Assembly (NCBI RefSeq): GCF_902499075.1
Contig: NZ_CABVPP010000025.1
Coordinates: 26,811-90,810 of the forward strand
DNA length: 64,000 nucleotides
Source of the DNA: Burkholderia pseudomultivorans
Lineage (GTDB): Bacteria; Pseudomonadota; Gammaproteobacteria; Burkholderiales; Burkholderiaceae
Reading direction: 5' to 3'
This document shows positions 45,513-54,698 of the stretch, piece after piece. How positions within the stretch are numbered: position 1 is the first letter of the stretch; each line of letters begins with the position of its first letter. Both the position numbers and the translations under genes were made by a program. The notes under the pieces were generated by a model, which did no database searches, was not told where the DNA came from, and worked only from the letters and a program-made list of their open reading frames with translations.

Positions 45513-46454
45513 ATGAAGATCCTGTTCCATTCCCCGCACCAGGAAGCTGCCGCGTGGCGCGACGAACTCGCGCGGGCGCTACCGGAGGCCGAACTGCGCG
45601 CGTGGCAGCCCGGCGACACGGCCCCCGCCGACTACGCGCTCGTGTGGCGCGCGCCGCGCGAGTTCTTTGCGCCGCGCGACGGCCTGCGCGCGATCTTCAA
45701 TCTCGGCGCGGGCGTCGACGCGCTGCTCGCGCTCGACCACGCGCATCCGGGCACGCTGCCGCGGCACGTGCCGCTCGTGCGGCTCGAGGATTCGGGCATG
45801 GCGCAACAGATGATCGAATACGTGACACACGCGGTGCTGCGCTACCTGCGCCGTTTCGACGAATACGAGACGCTGCAGCGCGAACGCCGCTGGCAGGCGC
45901 TCGAACCGCATCCGCGCGCGAGCTTCACCGTCGCGGTGCTCGGCCTCGGCGTGCTCGGCGCGCAGGTCGCGCGCACGCTCGCCGCACTCGGCCTGCCCGT
46001 GCGCGGCTACAGCCGCAGCCCGAAGCAGCTCGACGGCATCGAGACGTTCGCGGGCGAGCACGCGCTCGACGCATGCATCGACGGCGCGAAGGTGCTCGTC
46101 AACCTGCTGCCGAGCACGCCCGACACCGACGGCATCCTGTGCGCGCGCACGTTCGCGCGGCTCGCGCCGGGCGCCTATCTGATCAACGTCGCGCGCGGCG
46201 CGCATCTGGTCGACGCCGACCTGCTCGACGCGCTCGCGAACGGCCGGATCGCCGCGGCGACGCTCGACGTGTTCCATCGCGAGCCGCTGCCCGCCGATCA
46301 CCCGTTCTGGGCCGCGCCGCGCATCACGATCACGCCGCACAGCTCGGCCGAGACGCTGCGCGCGGAGGCCGTCGAGCAGATCGCAGGCAAGATCCGCGCG
46401 TTCGAGCGCGGCGAGCCGGTCGGCGGCATCGTCGACTACGCACGCGGCTACTGA
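45513..46454 (+). CDS. ghrA: Glyoxylate/hydroxypyruvate reductase A
   Basis: A 313-residue D-2-hydroxyacid dehydrogenase. The NAD(P) Rossmann motif is GLGVLGAQVARTLAALG. The catalytic residues are Arg in NVARGAHLVD, Glu in FHREPLP and His in TPHSSAET. It resembles GhrA rather than GhrB in the short N-terminal domain. It lies 4 bases after the VOC gene. The function with the following HMG-CoA lyase is not obvious. Confidence 0.9.
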   Translation: MKILFHSPHQEAAAWRDELARALPEAELRAWQPGDTAPADYALVWRAPREFFAPRDGLRAIFNLGAGVDALLALDHAHPGTLPRHVPLVRLEDSGMAQQMIEYVTHAVLRYLRRFDEYETLQRERRWQALEPHPRASFTVAVLGLGVLGAQVARTLAALGLPVRGYSRSPKQLDGIETFAGEHALDACIDGAKVLVNLLPSTPDTDGILCARTFARLAPGAYLINVARGAHLVDADLLDALANGRIAAATLDVFHREPLPADHPFWAAPRITITPHSSAETLRAEAVEQIAGKIRAFERGEPVGGIVDYARGY

Positions 46455-46484
46455 ATTCGCCCATACAGCAAACAGGAGACAACC

Positions 46485-47417
46485 ATGAGCTTCCCCACCG
46501 CCGTCAAGATCGTCGAAGTCGGCCCGCGCGACGGGCTGCAGAACGAAAAGACCTTCGTGCCGACCGACGTGAAGATCGCGCTCGTCGACCGGCTGTCGCG
46601 CGCCGGCTTCCGCAATATCGAGGCCGCGTCGTTCGTGTCGCCGAAATGGGTGCCGCAGATGGCCGACGGCGCGGACGTGATGGCCGGCATCGAGCGCCGC
46701 GCGGGCACCGTCTACTCGGTGCTCACGCCGAACCTGAAGGGCTTCGAGAACGCGCTCGCCGCACGCGCGGACGAGGTCGTGATCTTCGGCGCGGCGAGCG
46801 AAGCGTTCTCGCAACGCAACATCAACTGCAGCATCGCCGAGAGCATCGCGCGCTTCGAGCCGGTCGCGAAGGCCGCGAAGGACGCGGGCCTGCGGCTGCG
46901 CGGCAGCGTGTCGTGCACGCTCGGCTGCCCGTACCAGGGCGAGGTGCCGGTCGCGTCGGTCGTCGACGTCGTCGAACGCTTCGCGGCGCTCGGCTGCGAC
47001 GAGATCGACATCGCCGACACGATCGGCGTCGGCACGCCGAAGCGCACGCGCGAAGTGCTCGAAGCGGTCACGCGCGTGTTCCCGCGCGAGCGCCTGTCGG
47101 GCCACTTCCACGACACCTACGGCCAGGCGCTCGCGAACATCTATGCAGCGCTGTTCGAAGGGATCGAGATCTTCCACGCCTCGGTCGCGGGCCTCGGCGG
47201 CTGCCCGTATGCGAAGGGCGCGACAGGCAACGTCGCGACGGAAGACGTGCTGTACCTGATGCAGGGCCTCGGCATCGACACCGGCATCGACCTCGCGCAG
47301 GTGGTCGCCGCCGGCGACTTCATCTCGAACGCGATCGGCCGCGCGAACGTGTCGCGTGCCGGTCGCGCGCTGCTCGCCAAAGCGCAGAGCGCGGCCGACG
47401 CCGCGAACTGCGTCTGA
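46485..47417 (+). CDS. mvaB: Hydroxymethylglutaryl-CoA lyase
   Basis: A 310-residue TIM-barrel lyase splitting HMG-CoA into acetoacetate and acetyl-CoA at the end of leucine degradation. Marks are VEVGPRDGLQNEK with the metal-binding Asp, and the catalytic cysteine loop GLGGCPYAKGATGNVATED. GGAGA precedes the ATG. The other leucine-pathway genes (isovaleryl-CoA dehydrogenase, methylcrotonyl-CoA carboxylase) are not in this window. The symbol is the one used for the Pseudomonas homologue. Confidence 0.94.
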   Translation: MSFPTAVKIVEVGPRDGLQNEKTFVPTDVKIALVDRLSRAGFRNIEAASFVSPKWVPQMADGADVMAGIERRAGTVYSVLTPNLKGFENALAARADEVVIFGAASEAFSQRNINCSIAESIARFEPVAKAAKDAGLRLRGSVSCTLGCPYQGEVPVASVVDVVERFAALGCDEIDIADTIGVGTPKRTREVLEAVTRVFPRERLSGHFHDTYGQALANIYAALFEGIEIFHASVAGLGGCPYAKGATGNVATEDVLYLMQGLGIDTGIDLAQVVAAGDFISNAIGRANVSRAGRALLAKAQSAADAANCV

Positions 47418-47442
47418 CCCGATATTCGACGGATTCCTGAAC

Positions 47443-47949
47443 ATGACGACACCCGCTGCATTCGACACGCTCCCCGATTCCGCGCGCCGCGTCGCGCTGC
47501 TGCTGCGCGAACGCGGCCATTCGAAAGACATCGTGATGCTCGCCGAAACCGGCAAGACGTCGGCCGAGGCCGCGGCCGGGCTCGGCTGCTCGGTCGCGCA
47601 GATCGCCAAATCGATCCTGTTTCGCCGGCAGTCGGACGGCGCGCCGGTGCTGGTGGTCGCGAGCGGCGTGAACCGCGTGGACGAGAAGAAGGTCGCCGCA
47701 CAGGTCGGCGAAGTCGGGCGCGCCGACGCGAAGTTCGTGCGCGACAACACCGGCTACGCGATCGGCGGCGTCTGCCCGATCGGGCATCTCGTCGAGCCCG
47801 TCACGCTGATCGACGCCGACCTGCTCGCGCTCGACAGCCTGTGGGCCGCCGCCGGCCATCCGCATGCGGTGTTCAACCTGTCGCCGCAGGAACTCGTCAC
47901 GCTGACGGGCGCGCCGGTCGCCGACGTCGCGCTGCGGGATCCCGCATGA
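47443..47949 (+). CDS. YbaK/EbsC family aminoacyl-tRNA deacylase
   Basis: A 168-residue YbaK/ProX-type editing domain protein that, in relatives, removes wrong amino acids from tRNAs such as Cys-tRNA(Pro). Marks are SVAQIAKSILFR with the conserved Lys, and TGYAIGGVCPIGH. No synthetase domain is fused. Its stop overlaps the DUF1289 gene start (ATGA). Confidence 0.88.
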   Translation: MTTPAAFDTLPDSARRVALLLRERGHSKDIVMLAETGKTSAEAAAGLGCSVAQIAKSILFRRQSDGAPVLVVASGVNRVDEKKVAAQVGEVGRADAKFVRDNTGYAIGGVCPIGHLVEPVTLIDADLLALDSLWAAAGHPHAVFNLSPQELVTLTGAPVADVALRDPA

Positions 47950-48152
47950 GCGACGTGCCGGTGCCGGTCGGTGTGGTGGGTTCGCCGTGCACGGACGTAT
48001 GCCGGATCGATCCGCGCACCGACTGGTGCGCGGGTTGCCTGCGCACGCGCGACGAGATCCGTGCATGGCGCACGTCCGACGACGACGCGCGACGCGTGGT
48101 GCTCGCGCGGCTCGATGCACGGCGGCGCATGCTCGCGCGCAGCGGCGAATAA
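47946..48152 (+). CDS. DUF1289 domain protein
   Basis: A 68-residue protein with the DUF1289 cysteine pattern, SPCTDVCRIDPRTDWCAGCL, followed by TRDEIRAW. The four cysteines probably bind a metal or iron-sulfur cluster. Function unknown. Last gene of the run starting with the VOC protein. No terminator for this strand was found after it. Confidence 0.85.
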   Translation: MSDVPVPVGVVGSPCTDVCRIDPRTDWCAGCLRTRDEIRAWRTSDDDARRVVLARLDARRRMLARSGE

Positions 48153-48184
48153 AAAAAAGCCGTTCAGCCTGTCGGGCGAACGGC
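48148..48184 (-). terminator. Terminator for the EamA transporter gene
   Basis: On the minus strand GCCGTTC, a 12-base loop, GAACGGC and then at least eight T. It lies about 200 bases past the transporter stop and overlaps the end of the DUF1289 gene on the other strand. Confidence 0.75.
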
Positions 48185-48384
48185 ATCGAGATCGGAATCC
48201 TGTGAACGTGATCAACGTCACAGCCGGCATGATACGAGCGGCGCCGTCGGCCCGCATCGGGTGTTTCCCTACAACTTCTTACAGCGTCTTTCAAGCGCGC
48301 GCACGGGCGTCTGTGCGGGCCTCGCGCGACGACGGCAGGCCGTAGCGACGGGTCGTAGCGGCAAGCCGGATCGCCCACTCGCTT

Positions 48385-49290
48385 TCAGTTGCCGATCGCC
48401 GCGCGGCGCGCGGGCACGATGCGCCAGCCGAGGTTCACGCCGGCCGCCGCGAGCAGGATCAGCAGCGCGCCGAACACCTGCGTCGACGCGAGCGTCTGCC
48501 CGAACGCGAAGTGATCGACGGCGATCGCGACGACCGGATAGACGAACGACAGCGCGCCCGTCATCGCGGTCGGCAGCTTCTGGATCGCGCCGTACAGCAG
48601 CACGTACATCACGCCGGTGTTCACGACGCCGAGCGCGACGAGGTCGAGCCACTGGCCGGCTGTCGCGGGCAGCGTGTCGAAGTGCGCGAACGGCGCGAGC
48701 ATCACGATGCCGATGCCGGCCTGCAGCAGCGCGAGCAGATGCGGCGGCGTGCCCTTCAGATGCTTCGTGACGATCGACGACAGCGCGTACAGGAAGGCCG
48801 CGCCGAGCGACAGCGCGACGCCTTCGAGATATTCGCCGGGCACCGCGAGCACGGCCGGCTCGACCCGCACCACGCAGACGAGCCCGACGAACGCGATGCC
48901 GAGCCACGCGAGCGTCGACGCGGTGATCCGTTCGCGGAACACGAGCGCGCCGAGCGCGATCAGCATGAACGGCTGCGTGTTGTACACGGCCGTCGCCATC
49001 GAGATCGACGCGCGCGAATAGGCCGCGAACAGCAACAGCCAGTTCGCGACGATCGCGATGCTGCCGAACGTCGCGAGCAGCAGCATGCGCGGCGAGAACA
49101 GCCGGCGGCGCAGGAAGCCGAGCGCCGCGCAGACGATCGCGAGCGTCGCCGCGCCGAACAGGCAGCGGAAGAACACGACGTTCGTCAGCGGTTGCTGCGA
49201 CGACATCACGAGCCAGCCGATCGTGCCGGACATCATCATCGCGACGACCATCTCGGCGGCGCCGCGGCGGATTTCGTTCGAGGCCATCAT
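48385..49290 (-). CDS. EamA/DMT family transporter
   Basis: A 301-residue inner-membrane protein with ten hydrophobic segments and two EamA repeats, typical of drug/metabolite or amino-acid exporters. Two adjacent ATGs (49290 and 49287) exist. AGGAG is better spaced for the second, so the protein may be one residue shorter. It is divergent from an Lrp-type regulator with about 110 bases between, suggesting control by amino acids. Substrate unknown. Confidence 0.88.
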   Translation of the reverse strand: MMASNEIRRGAAEMVVAMMMSGTIGWLVMSSQQPLTNVVFFRCLFGAATLAIVCAALGFLRRRLFSPRMLLLATFGSIAIVANWLLLFAAYSRASISMATAVYNTQPFMLIALGALVFRERITASTLAWLGIAFVGLVCVVRVEPAVLAVPGEYLEGVALSLGAAFLYALSSIVTKHLKGTPPHLLALLQAGIGIVMLAPFAHFDTLPATAGQWLDLVALGVVNTGVMYVLLYGAIQKLPTAMTGALSFVYPVVAIAVDHFAFGQTLASTQVFGALLILLAAAGVNLGWRIVPARRAAIGN

Positions 49291-49400
49291 GGACTCCTGG
49301 GAAAGAGCGGGGATGACTTCGATTCTAGGAACTTGCTTTCGGCAAAACCACGGCTAGACTGAAGTGAATCGACCGATTTACCTTCGAAAGCAAAGCGATC

Positions 49401-49892
49401 ATGCCGAAACGCCTTTCCCCTCCCGCCGTCGCGTCGCTCGATGCGACCGACCGCGCGATCCTCGCGGCGCTGGCCGACGACGCGCGCATCGCGACCAGCG
49501 AGCTCGCGCGGCAGATCGGGCTGTCGGCGCCCGCGACCGCCGACCGCGTGCGCCGGCTCGAGGCGCAGGGCGTGATCGCCGGCTTCACCGTCGAGCTCGA
49601 CCCGCGCGCGCTCGGCTATACGCTGCAGGCGATCGTCCGCGTGAAGCCGCTGCCGGGCCAGCTCCATCTCGTCGAGGACGTGCTGCGGCGGATTCCCGAA
49701 TTCGTCGAATGCGACAAGGTGACGGGCGACGACTGCTTCATCTGCCGGCTCTACCTGCGCACGATCGAGCACCTCGACGACATCCTGTCGAAGGTGACCG
49801 AGCGTGCCGAAACGAGCACCGCGATCGTGAAGTCGACGCCGGTGCCGCGCCGGCTGCCGCCGCTCGCCGAAGACGACGCGGCGCGCCGCTAA
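49401..49892 (+). CDS. Lrp/AsnC family regulator
   Basis: A 163-residue leucine-responsive type regulator. The helix-turn-helix covers about residues 13-55 (LDATDRAILAALADDARIAT, then SELARQIGLSAPATADRVRR). The C-terminal RAM effector domain contains VTGDDCFICRLYLRTIEHLD. It is divergent from the EamA exporter and is a plausible controller of it. Confidence 0.92.
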   Translation: MPKRLSPPAVASLDATDRAILAALADDARIATSELARQIGLSAPATADRVRRLEAQGVIAGFTVELDPRALGYTLQAIVRVKPLPGQLHLVEDVLRRIPEFVECDKVTGDDCFICRLYLRTIEHLDDILSKVTERAETSTAIVKSTPVPRRLPPLAEDDAARR

Positions 49893-49907
49893 GCGCCGCG
49901 CGCGCGC

Positions 49908-50804
49908 TCACACGGCCGGATCGCGCGCGTCGAAGAACGCCAGCAGTTCGTCGATCAGCGCGCCGGGCGCTTCTTCCGGAATGTAGTGCCCGCAATCGAG
50001 CGCGCGGCCGCTGACGTCGCGCGCGACGCGCCGCCATTCGTCGAGCGGGTCGAAGCAGCGGCCGACGATACCGTGCTCGCCCCACAGCACGCGCAGCGGG
50101 CAGGCCACCTTGTTGCCGCGTTCGAGATCGGCGCGGTCGTGCTCGAGATCGATCGTCGCCGACGCGCGGTAGTCCTCGCACATCGCATGCACGGCGCCTG
50201 GCTGCGCGAGCGCCGCGCGGTACGCGTCGAGCGCCTCGGGCGCGAACGGCGCGAGCCCGGCCGAGCGGTTGCCCATCACGCGCTCGAGATACGCGTCGGT
50301 ATGACCGCCGATCAGCGTCTCGGGCAGCGGCTCCGGCTGGATCAGGAAGAACCAGTGGAAATACGCGGTCGCGAACGCGCGATCGGTCTGCTCGTACATC
50401 GCGAGCGTCGGCGCGATGTCGAGCAGCATCATCCGCTCGACGGACGACGCGTGATCGAGCGCGAGCCGATGCGCGACGCGCGCGCCGCGATCGTGCGCGC
50501 ATACATGGAACTGGTCGAAACCGAAGTGCCGCATCACCGCGACCTGATCGGCCGCCATCGCACGTTTCGAATACGGCGCATGCTGCGCGTCGCTCGGCGG
50601 CTTGCCCGATGCGCCGTAGCCGCGCAGGTCGGTGGCGATCACCGTGAAATGCTTCGCCAGCGTCGCGGCGACGCGATGCCAGATCATGTGGGTCTGCGGA
50701 TGACCGTGCAGCAGCAGAAGCGGCGGCCCCGCGCCTCCTTTGACACCGAAGATGTCGGTGTCCTGCACCGTCACGCGAAACGGTGCGAACGCGTCGAACG
50801 ACAT
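49908..50804 (-). CDS. Fluoroacetate dehalogenase-type alpha/beta hydrolase
   Basis: A 298-residue hydrolase carrying the full active-site set of fluoroacetate/haloacetate dehalogenases: nucleophile D105 with R106 and R109 (HDRGAR), acid D129 (LLDI), halide-binding H150 and W151 (FHWFF) and Y212 (EDYR), and base H273 (CGHYI). Numbering is shifted by at most two from the Burkholderia sp. FA1 enzyme as I recall it. It would hydrolyse haloacetates to glycolate. It stands alone, converging on the Lrp gene. Confidence 0.88.
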   Translation of the reverse strand: MSFDAFAPFRVTVQDTDIFGVKGGAGPPLLLLHGHPQTHMIWHRVAATLAKHFTVIATDLRGYGASGKPPSDAQHAPYSKRAMAADQVAVMRHFGFDQFHVCAHDRGARVAHRLALDHASSVERMMLLDIAPTLAMYEQTDRAFATAYFHWFFLIQPEPLPETLIGGHTDAYLERVMGNRSAGLAPFAPEALDAYRAALAQPGAVHAMCEDYRASATIDLEHDRADLERGNKVACPLRVLWGEHGIVGRCFDPLDEWRRVARDVSGRALDCGHYIPEEAPGALIDELLAFFDARDPAV

Positions 50805-51069
50805 GGTTTGTTTCTCGTTGGTTTGTTATGGCGGCTATTGTAGGAGCGTGAGTGCACGATCTGAGCGGCGCAGTAGCCCGAACGCGTAGAAAGAGAACAC
50901 TCACTCGATTGCCGCCGCGCCGCACGGTTTGCTAAGCTCGCGTAGAATCGCACGACCGTTCGTATTAATATGAGCCAGCGGACTTGATCCGCGACTCGCG
51001 ACTACACTCGGGATGCCGGTCGGCGCGCGCCGCCGAAGCGCCGGACCGGGTCGATCTTGGAGACTTCAC

Positions 51070-52029
51070 ATGGCATTGCCCGCCGTCCTGCAGAACCTGA
51101 CCTTGCCCGTCATCGCGTCGCCGATGTTCATCGTCAGCTACCCCGAACTCGTGCTCGCGCAGTGCAAGGCGGGCATCGTCGGTTCGTTCCCCGCGCTCAA
51201 CGCACGCCCGGCCGAGCTGCTCGACGAGTGGCTCACGCAGATCCAGTCGGAACTCGCGGACCATCGCTCGAAGCACCCCGACGCGGCGATCGGCCCGATC
51301 GCGGTCAACCAGATCGTCCATCAGTCGAACGTGCGGCTCGAGCACGACGTGCGCGTGTGCGTCGACCACCGGGTGCCGATCTTCATCACGAGCCTGCGCG
51401 CGCCGGCGCGCGAGATCGTCGACGCGGTGCACAGCTACGGCGGCATCGTGCTGCACGACGTGATCAACCTGCGCCACGCGCAAAAGGCGCTCGAAGCGGG
51501 CGTCGACGGGCTGATCCTCGTCGCGGCCGGCGCGGGCGGGCATGCGGGCACCACGTCGCCGTTCGCGCTGGTCGGCGAAGTGCGCAAGATCTTCGACGGC
51601 CCGATCGTGCTGTCCGGCTCGATCGCGAACGGCGGCTCGATCCTCGCCGCGCAGGCGATGGGCGCCGACCTCGCATACATGGGCACGCGCTTCATCGCGA
51701 CGCAGGAAGCGCACGCGGTCGACGACTACAAGCGCGCGATCGTCAACGCGAAATCCGCCGATATCATCTATACGAACCTGTTTACCGGCGTGCACGGCAA
51801 CTACATCCGCGAGAGCATCCAGAAGGCCGGTCTCGATCCGGATGCGCTGCCCGAATCGGACAAGTCGAAAATGAATTTCGGCGGCGACAAGGCAAAGGCG
51901 TGGAAGGATATCTGGGGCGCCGGCCAGGGCGTCGGCCTGATGGACGACCTGCCGGACGTCGCAACGCTCATCGCGCGCCTGAAGGGCGAATACGACGCCG
52001 CGAAGGCGCGGCTCGGCATCACGCGCTGA
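51070..52029 (+). CDS. Nitronate monooxygenase family protein
   Basis: A 319-residue FMN-dependent TIM-barrel enzyme of the 2-nitropropane dioxygenase family. LPVIASPMFIVSYPELV at the start, the HDVINLRHAQKALEAGVDG stretch and GAGGHAG (flavin phosphate loop) with SGSIANGGSILAAQAMGAD mark it. Its usual role is detoxifying nitronates such as propionate 3-nitronate, but some members act in fatty-acid metabolism. TTGGAG at 51057-51062 precedes the ATG. A strong terminator follows. Confidence 0.92.
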   Translation: MALPAVLQNLTLPVIASPMFIVSYPELVLAQCKAGIVGSFPALNARPAELLDEWLTQIQSELADHRSKHPDAAIGPIAVNQIVHQSNVRLEHDVRVCVDHRVPIFITSLRAPAREIVDAVHSYGGIVLHDVINLRHAQKALEAGVDGLILVAAGAGGHAGTTSPFALVGEVRKIFDGPIVLSGSIANGGSILAAQAMGADLAYMGTRFIATQEAHAVDDYKRAIVNAKSADIIYTNLFTGVHGNYIRESIQKAGLDPDALPESDKSKMNFGGDKAKAWKDIWGAGQGVGLMDDLPDVATLIARLKGEYDAAKARLGITR

Positions 52030-52073
52030 CGCCGGCGGCGGCAGTCGCCGTCACCTGTCACGTCAGACGAAAC

Positions 52074-52106
52074 AAAAAGCGCGAACCGCAGCGGTTCGCG
52101 TTTTTT
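52074..52106 (+). terminator. Terminator after the nitronate monooxygenase gene
   Basis: CGCGAACC, 5-base loop, GGTTCGCG, then six T, preceded by an A-run. It also faces the converging LysR gene. Confidence 0.9.
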
Positions 52107-52133
52107 ATTCGTGCTTCAGGAGGGAAACGCGGT

Positions 52134-53096
52134 TCAGCCCGCGCGCTTGATCCGTGTGATCGGCAGCACGCGCAGGCGCGATTCGATCGACGGGCACAGC
52201 GACTGCCCTTCGAAACGCGCGGCGAGAAAATCGACGAACGAGCGCACCTTCGCCGATACGTGGCGACGGCTCGCATATACCGCATAGATCGGCAGTTCGC
52301 GCGGCGGTATCGCGTCGATCAGCACCGGCACCAGTCGTCCGGACTCGATATCGTCGCCGACCACTTCGGTGCCGAGCAGCGCAATGCCCGCGCCGCCGAG
52401 CACGGCCGCGCGCAGTCCTTCGAGATGGTTGACGATCAGGTTGCCGTTCAGCGTCACGCGCGACGCGGCGGCCGCGTCGTTCAGCATCGAATCGAGCGTC
52501 GTCGCGTTCGAGTCGCGGCGCAGGTAGTTATGGTGCGCGAGATCGGCGATCGTCTCGGGCGTGCCGTGCTTGTCCAGATACGCCGGCGACGCGACCAGCA
52601 GGATGTGCGCGGTCGCGATCTGGCGCGCGACCAGCGACGACGACTTCAGCCCGCTCGGCGCCGCGCGCACCGCGACGTCGTAGCCTTCGTCGATCAGTTC
52701 GACCACGCGATCCGACAGCGTGATCTCGACCGTCACGTCGGAAAAGCGCTCCGCATAATCGGTAACCGCCTGCATCACGTGCCGCAGCCCGAACGCGGAC
52801 AGCGACGTCACGCGCAGCCGGCCCTGCGGCACCACGCTCGCGGCGCCGACCGCCTGCCCCGCTTCGTCGAGTTCGGACAGCGCCTGCACGAGGCGCTCGT
52901 AGTATTCGCGTCCCGCCTCGGTGGGCGCGACGCGGCGCGTCGTACGGTGCAGCAGCCGCGCGCCGAGCTGCTGCTCGAGATGCATCACGTGCTTGCTCGC
53001 CATCGCCGCGGACATCTGCATGCGCTCCGCCGCGCCGACGAAGCTGCCCACTTCGACGACGTATCGAAACACATTCATGCTGACGAGGGTATCCAT
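52134..53096 (-). CDS. LysR family regulator
   Basis: A 320-residue LysR-type regulator of the CrgA/AaeR-like branch. Helix-turn-helix at the N-terminus (VEVGSFVGAAERMQMSAAMA, then SKHVMHLEQQLGARLLHRTT). Signature RRVAPTEAGREYYERL follows. I use the ATG at 53096; ATGs at 53129 and 53078 are in frame too. Its target is not obvious: it converges on the nitronate monooxygenase and lies downstream of the porin gene on the same strand, separated by a terminator. Confidence 0.88.
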   Translation of the reverse strand: MDTLVSMNVFRYVVEVGSFVGAAERMQMSAAMASKHVMHLEQQLGARLLHRTTRRVAPTEAGREYYERLVQALSELDEAGQAVGAASVVPQGRLRVTSLSAFGLRHVMQAVTDYAERFSDVTVEITLSDRVVELIDEGYDVAVRAAPSGLKSSSLVARQIATAHILLVASPAYLDKHGTPETIADLAHHNYLRRDSNATTLDSMLNDAAAASRVTLNGNLIVNHLEGLRAAVLGGAGIALLGTEVVGDDIESGRLVPVLIDAIPPRELPIYAVYASRRHVSAKVRSFVDFLAARFEGQSLCPSIESRLRVLPITRIKRAG

Positions 53097-53178
53097 CGAA
53101 CTAGCTCGCAATTCCTGGGAATCATGCAATTACGAGATAGGGTAACAAAGGCGAAGAAATAGAAAGGTCAAGAAAGGC

Positions 53179-53208
53179 AAAACGGCGCCGCGGGTTGCGG
53201 CGCCGTTT
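53179..53208 (-). terminator. Terminator of the porin gene
   Basis: A perfect 12-bp stem (AAACGGCGCCGC, 5-base loop, complement), with T-rich ends when read on the minus strand, about 70 bases after the porin stop. Confidence 0.82.
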
Positions 53209-53275
53209 CGGGCGAAAAATCCGGGTACGGAACGCGCGGCGCGCGCGATGCGAACGCCGCCCGCGCGAACGGGGC

Positions 53276-54352
53276 TCAGAACTTCGCGCGGATGCCTGCG
53301 CCGAACGTGTTGCCGGTCGACAGGCCGCTGATGTGGTCGTTCATGTACGCGGCATAGACGTCGGTGCGCTTCGACAGCGGGTAGTCGTAGCCGACGGCCC
53401 AGGTCTGGCGCGTCTGGTCGAGGCCGCCCGAGTCGCGCGAGTATGCGTACGACGCCATCGCGTTGCCGACGCCGAGCGGCACCGACACGCCGCCCTGCGC
53501 GGTGTTCACGTGCCAGCTGCCGGCGACCTGGTCGTTCTTCGTATACATGTACTGGCCGAACAGCTTCACGAACTTCAGGTCGTAGGTCGCGCCGACCTGC
53601 GCGATGCCCTGGCTCTTCATCCCGGCCACGAGTGCGCTCAGATCCTGCGGCCCGTTGTTGAAGTTCACGTACTGATAGACGGCGGTCGCCGCGAACGGAC
53701 CGTTCGCGTAGTTGAACTGCGCGCTCCACTTCTTCGAGCGGTTGTCGCCGGCCTGGTTGCCGAGCGCGTACATCGCGCCGAAATTCAGGCCGCCGAACGA
53801 CGGCGACGTATACGACAGCGCGTTGTTCCAGCCCGAATCGCCGACTGCACCCTGGTCGCTCGGATAGGTCGGATACGTGCCGAGGCCGAGGAACACGTGG
53901 TACACCATCGGCGAGAAGGTGTACGAATCGTAGAACGGGTTGAACAGGATGGTCGACAGGAACAGCTGCGTCGTCAGGCGGCCGGCCGTCACCGTGCCGT
54001 ACGGCGAGCTGATGCCGACATATGCGTTGCGCGCGAAGAACGTATCGCCCTGGAAGCGGCCGTACTGGCCGTTCTGCGCGCGGAAGAAGCTTTCCAGCGT
54101 GAAGATCGCCTTGTAGCCGCCGCCCAGATCCTCGGCGCCGTGCATGCCCCAGTACGACGTCGACATCCCGCCGCCGCCCACGTTCCATGCGCGGTCGCCG
54201 CCCGGGAACTTGGTCGCGCCGACCCATTCATCGACCTGGCCGTAGAGCGACACGCTCGATTGCGCATGGACGGGTGCGGTGGCCGCCACACAGGCGGCCG
54301 CTGCGATCAGCTTGACGGACGTGCGCGACGCACGGCGGGCGAATGCTTTCAT
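53276..54352 (-). CDS. Gram-negative general porin
   Basis: A 358-residue outer-membrane 16-strand porin of the beta-proteobacterial OmpC-like family. The signal peptide ends APVHAQ near residue 31, followed by the typical SSVSLYGQVDEWVG. Repeated aromatic-rich beta strands follow and the chain ends GAGIRAKF with the terminal Phe. Marks include GMHGAEDLGGGYKAIFTLES. Small polar solutes would diffuse through it. The upstream region carries a hairpin-like repeat at 54472-54486. Confidence 0.94.
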   Translation of the reverse strand: MKAFARRASRTSVKLIAAAACVAATAPVHAQSSVSLYGQVDEWVGATKFPGGDRAWNVGGGGMSTSYWGMHGAEDLGGGYKAIFTLESFFRAQNGQYGRFQGDTFFARNAYVGISSPYGTVTAGRLTTQLFLSTILFNPFYDSYTFSPMVYHVFLGLGTYPTYPSDQGAVGDSGWNNALSYTSPSFGGLNFGAMYALGNQAGDNRSKKWSAQFNYANGPFAATAVYQYVNFNNGPQDLSALVAGMKSQGIAQVGATYDLKFVKLFGQYMYTKNDQVAGSWHVNTAQGGVSVPLGVGNAMASYAYSRDSGGLDQTRQTWAVGYDYPLSKRTDVYAAYMNDHISGLSTGNTFGAGIRAKF

Positions 54353-54698
54353 GGGATCTCCAGGTTTTGTCGATTTGTCGATAAATGGCGCGAGCGTTGT
54401 TATCGGAGCCGATGCTTGCGTCGTGTGGGGCGCAGCCATCTTTACGGATCATTCGTCCGGTCAAAATTGCGCCCGCTTATTGCGGGTATAGCGGCAGCAT
54501 TAACTTTGCGAAGGCGATACGTGGCCGGCGCGCGCTGCGGCGGCCCGGCGCGGAGCGTTCGCGCGACCGGACGGCCGCGTGGCGCACGCGTGCCGGGCGC
54601 GAAAGATAGCGCAATGCGGCGGGAAAATCAGCGGAAATCTGCGCGCGACTGTGGCGAATTCGCATCAGCCGGCGTGGAGAGGGGGAACGCGGGCGCGT
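54353..54698. other. Intergenic region upstream of the porin
   Basis: 346 bases without a gene. For the porin (minus strand), TTGACC occurs at about 54458-54463 but with no clear -10 at proper spacing. An inverted repeat CCCGC-TTATT-GCGGG followed by TAT lies at 54472-54486. Confidence 0.45.
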
